A DNA stretch of 64,000 bases from NCBI RefSeq assembly GCF_030247185.1, contig NC_080571.1, forward strand, positions 162,288,352 through 162,352,351. The letters are read 5' to 3'. This DNA comes from Malaya genurostris. Its lineage: Eukaryota; Arthropoda; Insecta; Diptera; Culicidae. This document shows positions 32,946 through 44,984 of this stretch, in pieces. The notes below the pieces were generated by a model that saw only the letters and a program-made list of their open reading frames with translations, made no database searches and had not been told where the DNA came from. The position numbers were made by a program, and so were the translations under genes. Each line of letters begins with the position of its first letter. Position 1 is the first letter of the stretch.

Positions 32946-33193
32946 AATACCAAATAAAAATTATAATACGGAGTACTCCGACAATTTTTCAAGGACACAT
33001 TTTGCATCGTGCGGTACATTGTCATGATACACTGTCAGAGTGACAATGTACTTTAACGAATTTCTTATAAAACTAGCAACACTGAAGGGTAAGAACAAGT
33101 TCACTATAGTTACTGTTTATTATAGTGAAAAATATGTAAACACAAGCGAAGTCAGAATAACTATAATCTTAACCGAGGTATTGTAAAACTGGA

Positions 33194-33600
33194 GAGATGA
33201 AGGTAAAAGAATCGCGCGCAGCCAAATGCTCTACAAACAAGTTAATTCAATGATCAGCAAAACGAACAGAGTGTTTGTTGATCTAGAGATGAAGGAACAG
33301 GAACTGATTTAACAAGTGAACGCCGTCAAAAAACGTACTACTGATGATGATGGGCCAACAGGCGTTGTTAGCGAGGAATTGGTACGAATCGATGAACTGA
33401 TGTCGGTTATAAGAAAAGTAAGGTTTAAAAAAAACATTTTAAATTATGATAAACAATCTCGTATGTTTTTTAGCAGATTCTAGATGATTCCCGGTTAGCA
33501 CAAATTTCAAAAATCCTTCGTCAAAATTGACAACGATCACGATGGCATATCAAAGTGGAAGATGTTTGCAACTGATTTGAGTGTTTCCTCTGGCGATGGT
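33194..33600 (+). pseudogene. LETM1 C-terminal fragment
   Basis: LETM1 is an inner mitochondrial membrane protein for cation/proton exchange with a C-terminal coiled coil and EF-hand. Here exon-like sequence encodes QMLYKQVNSMISKTNRV and VDLEMKEQELI, then a TAA, then ELVRIDELMSVIRK. A 56-nt GT/AG intron (33418-33473) follows, then QILDDSRLAQISKIL. After a one-base shift comes KIDNDHDG, and after a second shift IKVEDV, which is the EF-hand loop. The retained intron says this is a genomic fragment, not a processed copy. The stop and shifts make it dead. Confidence 0.75.
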
Positions 33601-33810
33601 CAAACAAGTAAAAGAAACGGTACGAAGCTCGGTTCATTATTAAGTCAGTATATTTATTAAAGTGAGGTGCTGAATAAAAATACATTCCATCAACTGCATC
33701 ATTACTATTTATTTACAATGCTAACCGAAAGCTTTCCTCAGCTAATTTCTAATGCTTACAGCAACTAATAAAACAAAGATAAGTACATTGAAATATTATT
33801 TCAATTAGTC

Positions 33811-34762
<952 letters not shown>

Positions 34763-35359
34763 TACTGATAATGTCTCATTAAATCCGTTAAAAAAGGATA
34801 GATACAGATATGAAAAAAATAACGAAACTTGATGCTAACATTTCTTCTTGTTTAGAACTTGCCCTTCAAGAGCCGAAGATCCGTTCAGCTCGTAGCTTAT
34901 TCCCACCTCACAATGCGGCGAACTGGGTAGCAAATGAGTGAGTTGGTGAGCTGCGGTTCTTTTAAAAAGATCTGTGAGCTGTCAGTTCTCTTTTGTGATT
35001 CGATTAATTGGAACAGCTCAGGAGCGAATTGCCCATCTCTAATAGACGCCGTGTATTTGTTTACAGTTCAAGAGTTCATTATTTGAATTCAAAAATTGTA
35101 AGTCGCCTCACACTAAACAGATTTATACAAATATCGCTCCTTGATACTGGAAACGAATACAGGGCTTTTAGTTCTTTTCACTGTGGAACACGTTTTTATC
35201 AGGCACTTTTTCGTCATTTTTCAACATTTAATATGCAGTTACGAAACAAAACAAGAGCACGGCAGCTGTCAAAGATCAACTTGATTCATCGGCAGTTTAT
35301 TTGTGTCGTCATCGTGTTTGGCCTAATAAGGTTTAGCCCTGTATGAATTCCAGCATCAA
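34763..35359 (+). repeat. dispersed repeat with AGCTCACC motifs, forward copy
   Basis: It matches, inverted, the pieces of 52736-55982 that remain after removing two insertions. No protein homology is seen. Confidence 0.8.
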
Positions 35360-36681
35360 CCCACATTATCAGATCCGAATGGATTCCGAATCAATTCCGA
35401 ATCGGCGAGAAATTTTCATTCGGAATTTCATGTGGAAATCATAATGAATTCCGAATCAATTCCAACCCACATTATCGAAATGACGGAATGAGCAATGAAT
35501 TCTTACTCGACTGCATGATTTTTTAGTGCTCGATCGGTTCAGTGCTAGAATTTTCGCCTGAGTTGGCTGCTCGATCAACCTAATTGACAGTGACATTATA
35601 AATGTCATTGAATATTCGCTCATTTTATGAATGTGTTAGTGTAAATTTAAGCGACTTAAGCCATTTCACTACATCTAGCTAGAGGAATGGATGATGCTGA
35701 CTAAAGTAGGCCGTTTTGTTAATTTCCAACGAATTTCAATAGTTTATGTTGGGATTCTAAGAAGAACTGGTTATTTACTAGTTCTGTATATCCGAAAAAC
35801 ATGAAGATTTAAATTTGTATATTCAGTTATATAATGTTTTCGTTTAAAAATAAACTGAAAATCAGCACGAAAACGTGCAAAATCAGAAAAGAAGAAGAAG
35901 AAAACGAATTGACAATTCAGTCCGCATCTTCTCACTCAATTCCGAATGATTTCCGAATCAACCGGTTGTAGGCGAACCGGTTCATTCGGAATCGGTTGTT
36001 GCACTGGAGTTGGAATTGCCCACATTATCGAAATGACGGAATGCGTAATGAATTCTTACTCGACTGCATGATTTTTCAGTGCTCGATCGGTTCAGTGCTA
36101 GAATTTTCGCCTGAGTTGGCAGCTCGATCAACCTGATTGACAGTGACATTATAAATGTCATTGAATATTCGCTCATTTTATGAATGTGTTAGTGTGAAAT
36201 TTAAGCGACTTAAGCCATTTCACTACACTCCAGCTAGAGGAATGGATGATGCTGACTAAGGTAGGCCGTTTTGTTAATTTCCAGCGAATTTCAATAGTTT
36301 ATATTGGGATTCTAAGAAGAACTGCTTATTTACTAGTTCTGTATATCCGAAAAACATGTAGTTTTAAATTTGTATATTCAGTTATATAATGTTTTCGTTT
36401 AAAAATAAACTGAAAATCAGCACGAAAACGTGCAAAATCAGGAAAGAAGAAGAAGAAGACGAATTGACAATTCAGTCCGCATCTTCTCACTTAATTCCGA
36501 ATGATTTCCGAATCAACCGGTTGTAGGCGAACCGGTTCATTCGGTATCGGTTGTTGCACTGGAGTTGGAATTGATTCGGAATTCATTATGATTTCCACAT
36601 GAAATTCCGAATGAAAATTTCTCGCCGATTCGGAATTGATTCGGAATCCATTCGGAATCCATTCGGATCTGATAATGTGGG
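35360..36681. mobile_element. AT-target MITE with CCCACATTATC ends, rearranged double copy
   Basis: Two units of about 545 bp in tandem (from about 35470 and from about 36018) lie between inverted ends CCCACATTATCAGATCCG and CGGATCTGATAATGTGGG. The single canonical copy is at 58858-59507. The flanks here show no duplication, consistent with rearrangement. Confidence 0.75.
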
Positions 36682-36764
36682 TGAGTGAAAAGAACTAAAA
36701 GCCCGGAATCCGAATCGGCGAGAAATTTTCATTCGGAATTCCATGTGGAAATCATGTGGAATTC
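36682..36764. repeat. inverted scraps of neighbouring repeats
   Basis: GAGTGAAAAGAACTAAAAGC is the reverse complement of sequence near 35165-35180. Next comes a MITE terminus-like stretch (CGGAATCCGAATCGGCG...). It marks the breakpoint that truncated the THAP transposase. Confidence 0.6.
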
Positions 36765-38383
36765 CGGCAATTGGCAATCTAACGCAAAGAAGCTCTTCTC
36801 TGGACGGCCAATAAACAAAACGTCTCAAGACACGTGCCAACATTTGAATTGTGTGGGAAATATATTTCGATACTGTTACACCTGATATACGAAATAAAGT
36901 ACCCAATGCTTCATACGAAATATTTTGCTTGAGCTTGGCCAGAGACAAAATTACGCGATCAGTTGCATGCATTTTAAATTTTCTGGGATACAAATTATCT
37001 TCTAAAGTTTTAACTGCCAAACATATCTCTTCTAATTGTTCAAGTGTCGAAATTCCGGTCCAAATGTTAGTCTCAAAGTCTGTTTGCAGGAGATCGGAAA
37101 GAATCAAGCTGTTATCTTTTTGAACATTCTTTACAGTTTCTTGAACTATGTGACCGTAATAATTGTCTACTTGCACATCGACGTCAGCAGTTGCTTCTTC
37201 AGCGGGTGAAATAACAATTTCGTTGGTTTCACACGATGAATTTTTTATTATGGTCATTTTCAGATTATTCTCGGTATCATGAGAGCTACTCTGGGGTGGT
37301 GAGTTAGTGATTTTTGACGTGGACAAATCCTCCACACTGTTGTCATCGCATAAAGAAAGGTCAGAACATTCAACACTATTTATTCCGTACATCGTTGTAG
37401 CAGAGGATTTATTGATAGGAATTGCTGTTTTTTTCAAAACTCGTCCCCCTAGAATTAGGTTTCGCGATACAAAGGATTTGATATAAAAAGAAAATAAAGT
37501 TACGTTGAACAAAATCCGATTTCCGAAAGTGCTTACTGCAAACACGTGAGTTTTTCGTTGGCATTACGGAGCATTGCAAAGCTTTTGTCCATGATTTAAA
37601 AAGTGAATTATTTTTTATTGGAAATTTATGTAAAGAAATTCCTTTGCATGCTCTCGAAGAACAACCCATAACGTAACATACTCGATTCGTAGTAAGACGA
37701 GTTCTATAGTACACACAGTAGTTGTGATCCCATAAATGTGAAGGCGGTACTTTAGCACGTTGAAATCGTTTGGGATATTTGACAAGTTTTTTCATATGTT
37801 TTGATGGGATAGCGCTTGGTTTTAGGTATCTCCTCGTAACTAAAACATTATATTAGAAATATACATTTCATCATTATTGCAAATACTTGCATTACCTTTA
37901 ACGTAATCGTTGACAGTAAAATGCCGCAAACAAATTTTAAGCTTAGTTGTAACATGTTCTCCAATTTCTAATGTTTGCAACCATCTATTCAAAATAGCCT
38001 TCCGTGATGGAAACTTTCGCAATTTCTTACTATTTTTTGTTTCGCATCGAAAAACACAGCAAGCTCCTTCTATATCTACCTTCGGACCACTCTGTGGAAT
38101 TCTTAATGACGGAATAGCATCATCTTTCAATTCAATACGATTATCTGAAATGCAACATACATTATCACAACACTTGTATCTCACAAATAATAAAATTATT
38201 ACGAATATAAAAATCTTTAACAGTGAAATGACGCCTGCAAATTTTTTCTGTTCTACATTCAGATAAATTCAAAAACTTTTTCACTTCTCTGAACACGCTG
38301 TAACCGGTTGACGGGACGTTATAGAAATTAGCTCTGGATTTATTTTCCTTCGAGCGGCATCCAGGAACTATGCATTTCATCAT
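36765..38383 (-). pseudogene. transposase with three THAP domains, catalytic domain lost
   Basis: Exons in order: THAP 1 (38383 to about 38200, CIVPGCRSKENKSRANFYNV ... ICRRHF). THAP 2 (38140-37885 after a TTTCAG, CCVFRCETKN ... ICLRHF). THAP 3 (37841 to about 37475, RRYLKPSAIPSK, CYVMGCSSRACK ... CSKHF). Then 37451-36765 with an acidic linker and a helix-turn-helix of the DDE_Tnp_4 type (YEALGTLFRISGVTVSKYI ... YWPSREELL). THAP domains are zinc-dependent DNA-binding modules, and this architecture is known in ISL2EU-like Harbinger relatives. The frame runs straight into MITE-like sequence at 36765, so the DDE core is gone. Three THAP domains is unusual. Confidence 0.78.
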
Positions 38384-38640
38384 TATTGTGAACTAAAACT
38401 GGAGCCACGAATTCTACAAGATGAAAACTTAAATTCGTATTCGTTTTGATACCTGATAGTAGAAAACTATTTTTCTTATATTAAACTTTTAGGTTTCGTC
38501 AAGATATCTTTTTAGAATAATTGTAATAAATAATTTTTATCATTGTTTACAAATTTTCAATACGTTTTGACACACGAAATCGAAAACATCATCCTTTCAC
38601 TCACGTGCCCTCTACATATGAAATCCAACGTTAGATCGCC
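38384..38640. other. no gene recognised
   Basis: AT-rich sequence upstream of the THAP gene. It may contain the promoter, but no motif supports a call. Confidence 0.4.
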
Positions 38641-38642
38641 CA

Positions 38643-39462
38643 TTGAAATCAAGATTACTGCAGGGTGGTAGAAAAAGTGTTGTCAGTATCGTCGGTAACA
38701 ATGTAGCATGATATTAGATATATTATTTTTCGGGTCATCTTTTCAAAATTAATTATTTCAATAGGATTAAGGTTCAATTTTTTTTAAATCCTGTCAATGC
38801 GGAAAGTATACGAGTACATTTAACAATCACTGGATGATACAAAGAGAAAGCCTGAAATCACGAAGTGTGATATGGACGAGAATATTGATTATGTTGGTTG
38901 AGAGTAGCACCGAATCTTTGGATACTTCTGTATGTTATTATTTTTCTCAAATAGAATATGTTGAATACTTTAGTTAATAAAGCTGCAAAAATTAATTACC
39001 CAAAATTGAGTGTTTTAGAAAAATTTTATTAAACTGTTTCAACTAAAAGCGGCCCCTGCACGAGTCATTAAAAATGTCATTAGTAAAAAAAATCATTTTA
39101 ATGAACGTGTAGTGGTGCACTAATGACGAAATTTCTAACAAATTTGAATTACGTCATTAGTTAGTCATCATTTAAAATGGCATTTTTAATGCTCGTGTAA
39201 GGGCCGCTAAACGTTTTCTTCAAAACAAACATCTGATCAAAATGAATCCAGAGCTATATTTTTGACCGATATAACATTTGTCTAAGTGTTTTCAAATGAT
39301 AAATAATTGCATGTTTTAAGGGGAGAAAGTTTTCAGAATGAATAATTATCTCTTCTGGCAACAGTGATCGCGAGGCATTTATTATTTACAGCAGGGAGCA
39401 ACCGGAATAAGAAGAGAAATATTTTTCTGGAAAAAGAAGCCAGTTGTCTGGTCCTGTCCTAG
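38643..39462. mobile_element. hAT-type element (CTAGGACAGGACC ends), copy 1, left-truncated
   Basis: From CATTGAAATCAAGATTACTG on it matches 43801-44453, ending GGTCCTGTCCTAG. It lacks the left end and contains the small element 39048-39208. Confidence 0.8.
39048..39208. mobile_element. 3-bp-TSD MITE (AGCGGCCC ends), short copy
   Basis: 161 bp with ends AGCGGCCCCTGCACG and CGTGTAAGGGCCGCT, flanked by AAA. The empty site is at about 44196-44200. The interior is built from inverted TCATTA/TAATGA repeats. Confidence 0.85.
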
Positions 39463-39630
39463 GTCTGAGCTATCTTTTAGTATTTGATTCCAGTGACGAG
39501 ATAAAAGTCCTTCAATTGATACGGAAATCTGTTGTGAAATCCATTTATATTATAATTTGAAAACAATTTGAACTGATATTCAAGGAAGTAATTGCATCAT
39601 GAAACTTTACCGTCAAACTGAGAGCTGTAT

Positions 39631-39941
39631 CCCGCATAGCGTTTTGGCTACCAGGGCAGCCGTGGCCACCAGACGACTACCAAAATTGATTCAGTGACGG
39701 TTGTCAAATCCAATTTGACAAAACAAAGTCGCCTGTATCTAAGTTAGCCGAGCGTTTTCATCTTCTCGCCTTCGCTGAAAGTGTCAAAGATTTCAATGTG
39801 AAATATCCTGGTGGATACGTTTGTATCGTTTGAGTTGTATATCTGGCAGCGGTGAGGCAGTCGGTCACCAGAATGTCTGCCAGCCATATTTTTCCAGCTG
39901 GTAGCGTTTAGCCAGCCATCTGGCAGCCATGCGTATGCGGG
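39631..39941. mobile_element. AT-target MITE with CCCGCATA ends
   Basis: 311 bp with ends CCCGCATAGCG and CGTATGCGGG, flanked by AT (39629-39630, 39942-39943). The host sequence GAGCTGTATGACC is uninterrupted at 47669. The interior is rich in GCCAGC/GGCAGCC motifs. Confidence 0.85.
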
Positions 39942-40317
39942 ATGACCCGACTTGACGTTGCATATTGGGTGTAGAAGTTAGAGATGGGAAACTTATCGAT
40001 AATATCGATATTGCCACGATATCGACGACATCGATAATTCAGAGCATTGTCGAAAAATATCGATATTCGATATTGCAACCATGGAGTTAAGTAAAATTAT
40101 AATTTCTTATTATTACTTCGCTCGTGTAGTTTTTATCTAATATTAGATATTTAGGCTATGTTCAAAAATACGTTAATAAAGTCTTACCTAAAACAAAGAC
40201 ATCATATTAACTAGATATCCAGCTCTCACATTTCAGGAACAAATAATTGGCAACATCGTTCTTAGCGAGCATGGTACCATCAGGCGAGTTCGCATTGAAT
40301 CTCATACATAGAAGCGA

Positions 40318-40700
40318 AGACAAGACCTGACAACTGGGGGGGCTGCTTTTGTTCCAAAATGGACCAGTTTCTAATTGGCTGATTTTGATGTTGCTACCCG
40401 CACATTATGAAAAGAAAAATATTTTGCAGGGTACGCGAGCAATGATGCCAAGTGTGAAGAAAATCAGAAACGAGTTTATTAAAATGTATAATTTTAGCAC
40501 ACCAATGAAAATTTTCAGAGAATGTTTAACTTTTTTCAATCTCATTTGTAATAAATGTATATAGTAACAGCACTGTGTAATTGAAATCAGCATCAAGCCG
40601 TTTTTCTTTTTAGTGAATTAAAGTGTAATCAAAAAAGATTTGTTAAATTAGTGTAAACTCAAAAGTTTGTTTAGTTTTACGAGAAGAATGAACTGTTGTG
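40318..40700 (+). repeat. hAT-like fragment (AGACAAGACCTGACAA end)
   Basis: It begins AGACAAGACCTGACAACTGG and its first 150 bp match 2690-2817 inverted. The open frame 40349-40564 has no recognisable motif and I do not call it a gene. Confidence 0.5.
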
Positions 40701-41192
40701 TTCCACACTGTGATTGCACTAAGTATTTCTATCCAAACTTGACTTTTTCCGGTTTCCAAAAGATCCGATAACACGTCAACAATGGACTAGATTTTGCGTT
40801 CAACATGAGATATTTCGTGTTTTGTCATCAAAGCACAATTAATTGTTTTTAAGCATTGATATAAAATAAAAAATGCACCAAAACATTTTTCATGTTTATT
40901 TCAATTCAAAACTCGTGTCTAAAAATCTAAATTAAGTAAATATTTTTTTCTTATCATAAAATTATTAAAAAGTCTGTAAATATGGCTACACTGTAGCCGA
41001 TACGTTGGTATTTATCCCACAGGGCGAAAATGACGATAAGGATGATTCAGAAGGAAGAATAAGTAGTCCTGCACGCAACTCTTGTAAAGGGCGAACAGTA
41101 CTTAATGTTAAGTATTTTGTTGGCAGCGTGTATGGTAAGTATTGAGCAAGCACCAGAGAAAACAGATATTTTCTCTTATTGGGAAAATTATA
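40701..41192. other. no gene recognised
   Basis: Unassigned AT-rich sequence. TTGGCAGCGTGTA near 41129 resembles the right end of the 13354-14547 element. Confidence 0.4.
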
Positions 41193-41549
41193 AGCGGCCC
41201 TTACACGATCATTAGAAGTGTCATTACTAAAAAGTAATGGCACTTTTAATGATCGTGTAAGGTCTACGAGTTCAGTAATGACACAAGTAATGATGGAATT
41301 CCGGATTTTCCATCATTACCAACATTATTTCTTCTTCTTATTTTTTTGTGGAAGTGCTGAATATCTTTAGAACTATACGCGCAAAAATGACAAAGTGTAG
41401 ATTTAAATTGTTAATATTTCATTAACCTTAACGTTTCAACGGCAAATCAAATTTATTTTCAGCTAAACGAAAATAAAAATATTGCTATTGCTATTGCTGG
41501 AGTAGTTACAAATACTCATCATTAATAATGAACGTGTAATGCTAAAAAG

Positions 41550-42181
41550 CAGGCATGGCAAAAACACGGATCCGTTCTGCACGGTACTCACCATCACTCA
41601 TGAGCACACCACCAGGAGTATTGAATGCTACGCTTCGTGCCCGTGTTGAAAAACACACACCGAACGCAGTAGAAAAAGCACCCGTACCGGTGGTCGTGTA
41701 ATTGCCAAGCAACGGTGTTTGGATTTTCGGGCAGCACTGAAGTCGAGTGTTCCTGACTTCGGCAAACACCGAAGCCGAGTGTTTCCGATTTTGCCATATA
41801 CGTTGCTTGCACTATAAGCACCTATAGCGCCACGGTATGACGAAAAATGCGTTTGAATGATTAATTCTTTTTTCATCAATACGCGTCTGATTGAATTCAA
41901 TTGATTGACAATATAACCAAAGCATGGGTGCTCTTCGGTGCCTTCGCGAAATTGAAAACACTCAGCTCCGGTGTTTAACGAAACTAAAAACACGCAGTTT
42001 CGGTGTATGCCGAAGCTTGAAACACCAGCGCCGAAAATAAAACAGCGCCACAAGCACCGTGGCTTCGGATATTGCGTTTCGTGTTTCTCTTTGTGCACTG
42101 GCACGCAATGGCATTCTCAATACACGCGGTGGCGGTGGTTATATGAAGCACGCAGTGCAGTGCAGTGTTTGGACATGCCTG
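41550..42181. mobile_element. hAT-type MITE (CAGGCATG ends)
   Basis: The ends CAGGCATG and CATGCCTG are flanked by the exact octamer CTAAAAAG (41542-41549, 42182-42189). The interior repeats a short unit resembling AACACCGAAGCCGAGTGTT many times in both orientations. Confidence 0.88.
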
Positions 42182-42274
42182 CTAAAAAGTAATGATGTAC
42201 AGTAATGCAGTAATGACGAGCGTTTGAGCAGAAGTGTCATTACTTAGTAATGACACTTTTAATGATCGTGTAAG

Positions 42275-43403
42275 CACAGACTAACAGACAGGACACTCAA
42301 ATTAGATTCTTCAATCATTTTAACGGTCATTTCGAATATTCCTTTATTTGGGACAGTACTCACATGTGTCATGATGGCGCCACGTTACCCTATCAAAAAC
42401 ATCCTGTCTGTCATATAGACTGTGTTTATTTTTTTCATTTACCAACAGAATTGCCATTTATACAGAATTACCTGTAATGTATTGATTTGTATACGTCCAT
42501 ACGAATTTCATGCAGGATACAGATTTAATACATATTGCCAACACTATATACATAATTGTGTCTACTTCTCATCCTCCAACACAATACAAAATCGAACCCG
42601 TTTTGTTACAATATTTACTTGCATCTGGTCTGCCGCCGGGTGAAAACTACCAACACAATAAAAAATAGTCTAGATAAACAACGTTGAGTCAAATAAATGG
42701 TTACCTTCCAACATCGCGAAAAAGTCAAATATATTATCAACGTAATCCAATAATTTTCGCGACTTGTCGTGACGTTCCTTACATGAAACTTCTTTATTAT
42801 TTCAATAAGTCCATTGGAGTTCCAATTTAAATGTTAGAATTAATTATGTTAGACTGTTTTCTCATCCATGAGTTCAACCAATAGCCAGCTATATTATATT
42901 AAATAAAAGTGATGAACTGATACAAACAAACCTGAAATAGTTATAAGATCATGTACAAAATAAATGTATTTTTTTAATGTAATTTATAATAGCAATTTGC
43001 TTGATAAAAACAGTGTTTAGATTAACTAATGAATACCAACATACTAATATGATATTCGAAATGTATTAGGTTTAAAGTACTACGTATTGTGAATGCCACG
43101 GCGAAGAAAAACTTATGTATAATATACATGCCTATGAAATAAACGTAGGTATTTATGAAAAAAAATCCAATAATTTATTGTGACGATTCATTTTCAAATA
43201 TTTCGATGAAATCAGGCATCCCTGCAAGCAGCTGATCGGTGTTGACAAACGAGGGGAAACCAACTAGTAAAAAAACTTTTACATAACACAAGGGGTGTAC
43301 AGATAGTAAATAGTTCGCGCAGTACAATATAGATGGAACTAGTGCATCACGAAAAATTATTTTTATAAGAATTTACTCATACTGTCATGTCTGTTAGTCT
43401 GTG
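42275..43403 (+). mobile_element. 7-bp-TSD TIR element, copy B
   Basis: Ends CACAGACTAACAGACAGGAC and its near-perfect inverse, flanked by the exact 7-mer GTGTAAG (42268-42274, 43404-43410). 1129 bp. It has a deletion relative to copy C and is non-coding. Confidence 0.9.
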
Positions 43404-43706
43404 GTGTAAGGGCCGCTATACAGAAATTTATTGCACAGCGTCTTTTGATAATTCTAGCAAAAAAAAAGACGCTGAGAGTCAATTCCACAGCGGGAAACAC
43501 GGCTTGTTTCAGCCCAGGGATATTTCAATTTTTGAAAATGTAATTTGTTCGGCTGTAAACCTAAAATTAATTTTTGCAATCAATTATACTTTCTTGTTTA
43601 AATAAATTTTCAATTAACTGGTGACAAATATCGATATTTGTCGATAATATCGATATTGAATTGAGATATATCGATATTATCGATAACAGATTTTATTCGA
43701 TATTTC

Positions 43707-44453
43707 CTAGGACAGGACCTGACAATTGTTAATCCACTTTTAGGACCAATTTCGGACCAGCTCGTGATTGGTTGAAATTGACATAAGCAAGTACAAGTTG
43801 TTGAAATCAAGATTACTGCAGGGTGGTAGAAAAAGTGTTGTCAGTATCGTCGGTAACAATGTAGCTTGATATTGGATATTTTATTTTTCGGGTCATATTT
43901 TCAAAATTAATTTCAATAGGATTTAAGTTCAATTTGTTTTTAACTCCTGTCAATGCGGAAAGTATACGAGTACATTTAACAATCACTGGATGATACAAAG
44001 AGAAAGCCTGAAATCACGAAGTGTGATATGGACGAGAATATTGATTATGTTGTTTGAGAATAGCACCGAATCTTTGGATACTTCTGTATGTTATTATTTT
44101 TCTCAAATAGAATATGTTGAATACTTTAGTTAATCATGCTGCATAAATTAATTACCCAAAATTGAGTGTTTTAGAAAAATTTTATTATGCTGTTTCAACT
44201 AAACGTTTTCTTCAAAACAAACATCTGATCAAAATGAATCCAGAGCTATATTTTTTGACCGATATAAAAGTTGTCTAAGTGTTTTTAAATGATAAATAAT
44301 TGCATGTTATAAGGGAAGAAAGTTTTCAGAATGAATAATTCTCTACTGGCAACAGTGATCGCGAGGCATTTATTATTTACAGCAGGGAGCAACCGGAATA
44401 AGAAGAGACATATTTTTCTGGAAAAAGAAGCCAGTTGTCTGGTCCTGTCCTAG
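43707..44453. mobile_element. hAT-type element (CTAGGACAGGACC ends), copy 2
   Basis: The ends CTAGGACAGGACCTGACAA and GGTCCTGTCCTAG are flanked by the exact octamer GATATTTC (43699-43706, 44454-44461). 747 bp, non-coding. Confidence 0.88.
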
Positions 44454-44523
44454 GATATTTCCCATCTCTAGTAGAAATTTTATGTCAAATAATGAAGTCA
44501 ACAACTTCAAACTAGATAAATAT

Positions 44524-44657
44524 CTCGGTTGATTGTTCAGAAGGCCATAAGAGCAAGTAACAGTTTCTCTTTGTTCCCTTTCTCACAAAAATCGAAAGAA
44601 AGAGTAAACATAGATAATTGTCACTTGCTCTTACGGCCTTCTGAAAAATCAACCGAG
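44524..44657. repeat. hAT hairpin, copy
   Basis: Same inverted arms as 5680-5813. Confidence 0.8.
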
Positions 44658-44984
44658 ATTTATGGAATTACAATTCAATTGTTGTGGATAAAAAAAAATT
44701 TCGTCGTTGAATATTATTGTGAGCGCGGCAACGACTGATTGAGTCTACCATTCTACAACCACGTTATTTCATTTTATTAGTGAATACAGATTAATACAGA
44801 TTTTTTTATGCGGTTTCTACATGGGAGAAGTAAAAAGAATGTACAAACTGCAAATGCTAGGATGTATCGTTCTTTTTCGTGTTTGATTTTGTTACAAGTA
44901 TGACAAATATACTGAAAAGAAATTGGAAAAGTAATGGAATACAAATCTAATGTTACAGATATTTTAAATGCCATCGTTTTGAAA

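Larger units (their letters stand above)
41193..43417. mobile_element. 3-bp-TSD MITE (AGCGGCCC ends), long copy with insertions
   Basis: The ends AGCGGCCCTTACACGATC and GTGTAAGGGCCGCT are flanked by ATA (41190-41192, 43418-43420). It hosts the hAT at 41550-42181 and the 7-bp-TSD element at 42275-43403. Its relative at 51805-52732 shows both sites empty. Confidence 0.85.
39979..44470. mobile_element. hAT-like element with TAGAGATGGGAAA ends
   Basis: The ends TAGAGATGGGAAA and TTTCCCATCTCTA are flanked by GTAGAAGT / GTAGAAAT (8 bp, one mismatch). Sub-terminal arrays of ATCGATA lie at both ends (39999-40075, 43626-43700). Most of its 4.5 kb is other elements (40318 on, 41193-43417, 43707-44453). 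No transposase is seen. Confidence 0.75.
39463..44810. mobile_element. hAT-type (CAGAGATGCC family) remnant, host of the 39979-44470 nest
   Basis: The pieces 39463-39978 and 44471-44810 join to give the interior of the CAGAGATGCC family, with the hairpin at 44524-44657. Both outer ends are missing. Confidence 0.75.

Noticed and set aside
31651..33190. Search for host gene exons, tRNA or rRNA in the least repetitive stretch
   Set aside because: No long frame, no cloverleaf with A and B boxes and no rRNA-like sequence noticed; only the LETM1 fragment further right could be supported.
37910..38266. 118-codon plus frame
   Set aside because: Antisense to the second THAP exon and its intron.
39979..44470. 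CRISPR-like array suggested by repeated short units around 41550-42181 and ATCGATA blocks
   Set aside because: Units are variable, in both orientations and without regular spacers; they are explained as MITE interior and sub-terminal repeats.
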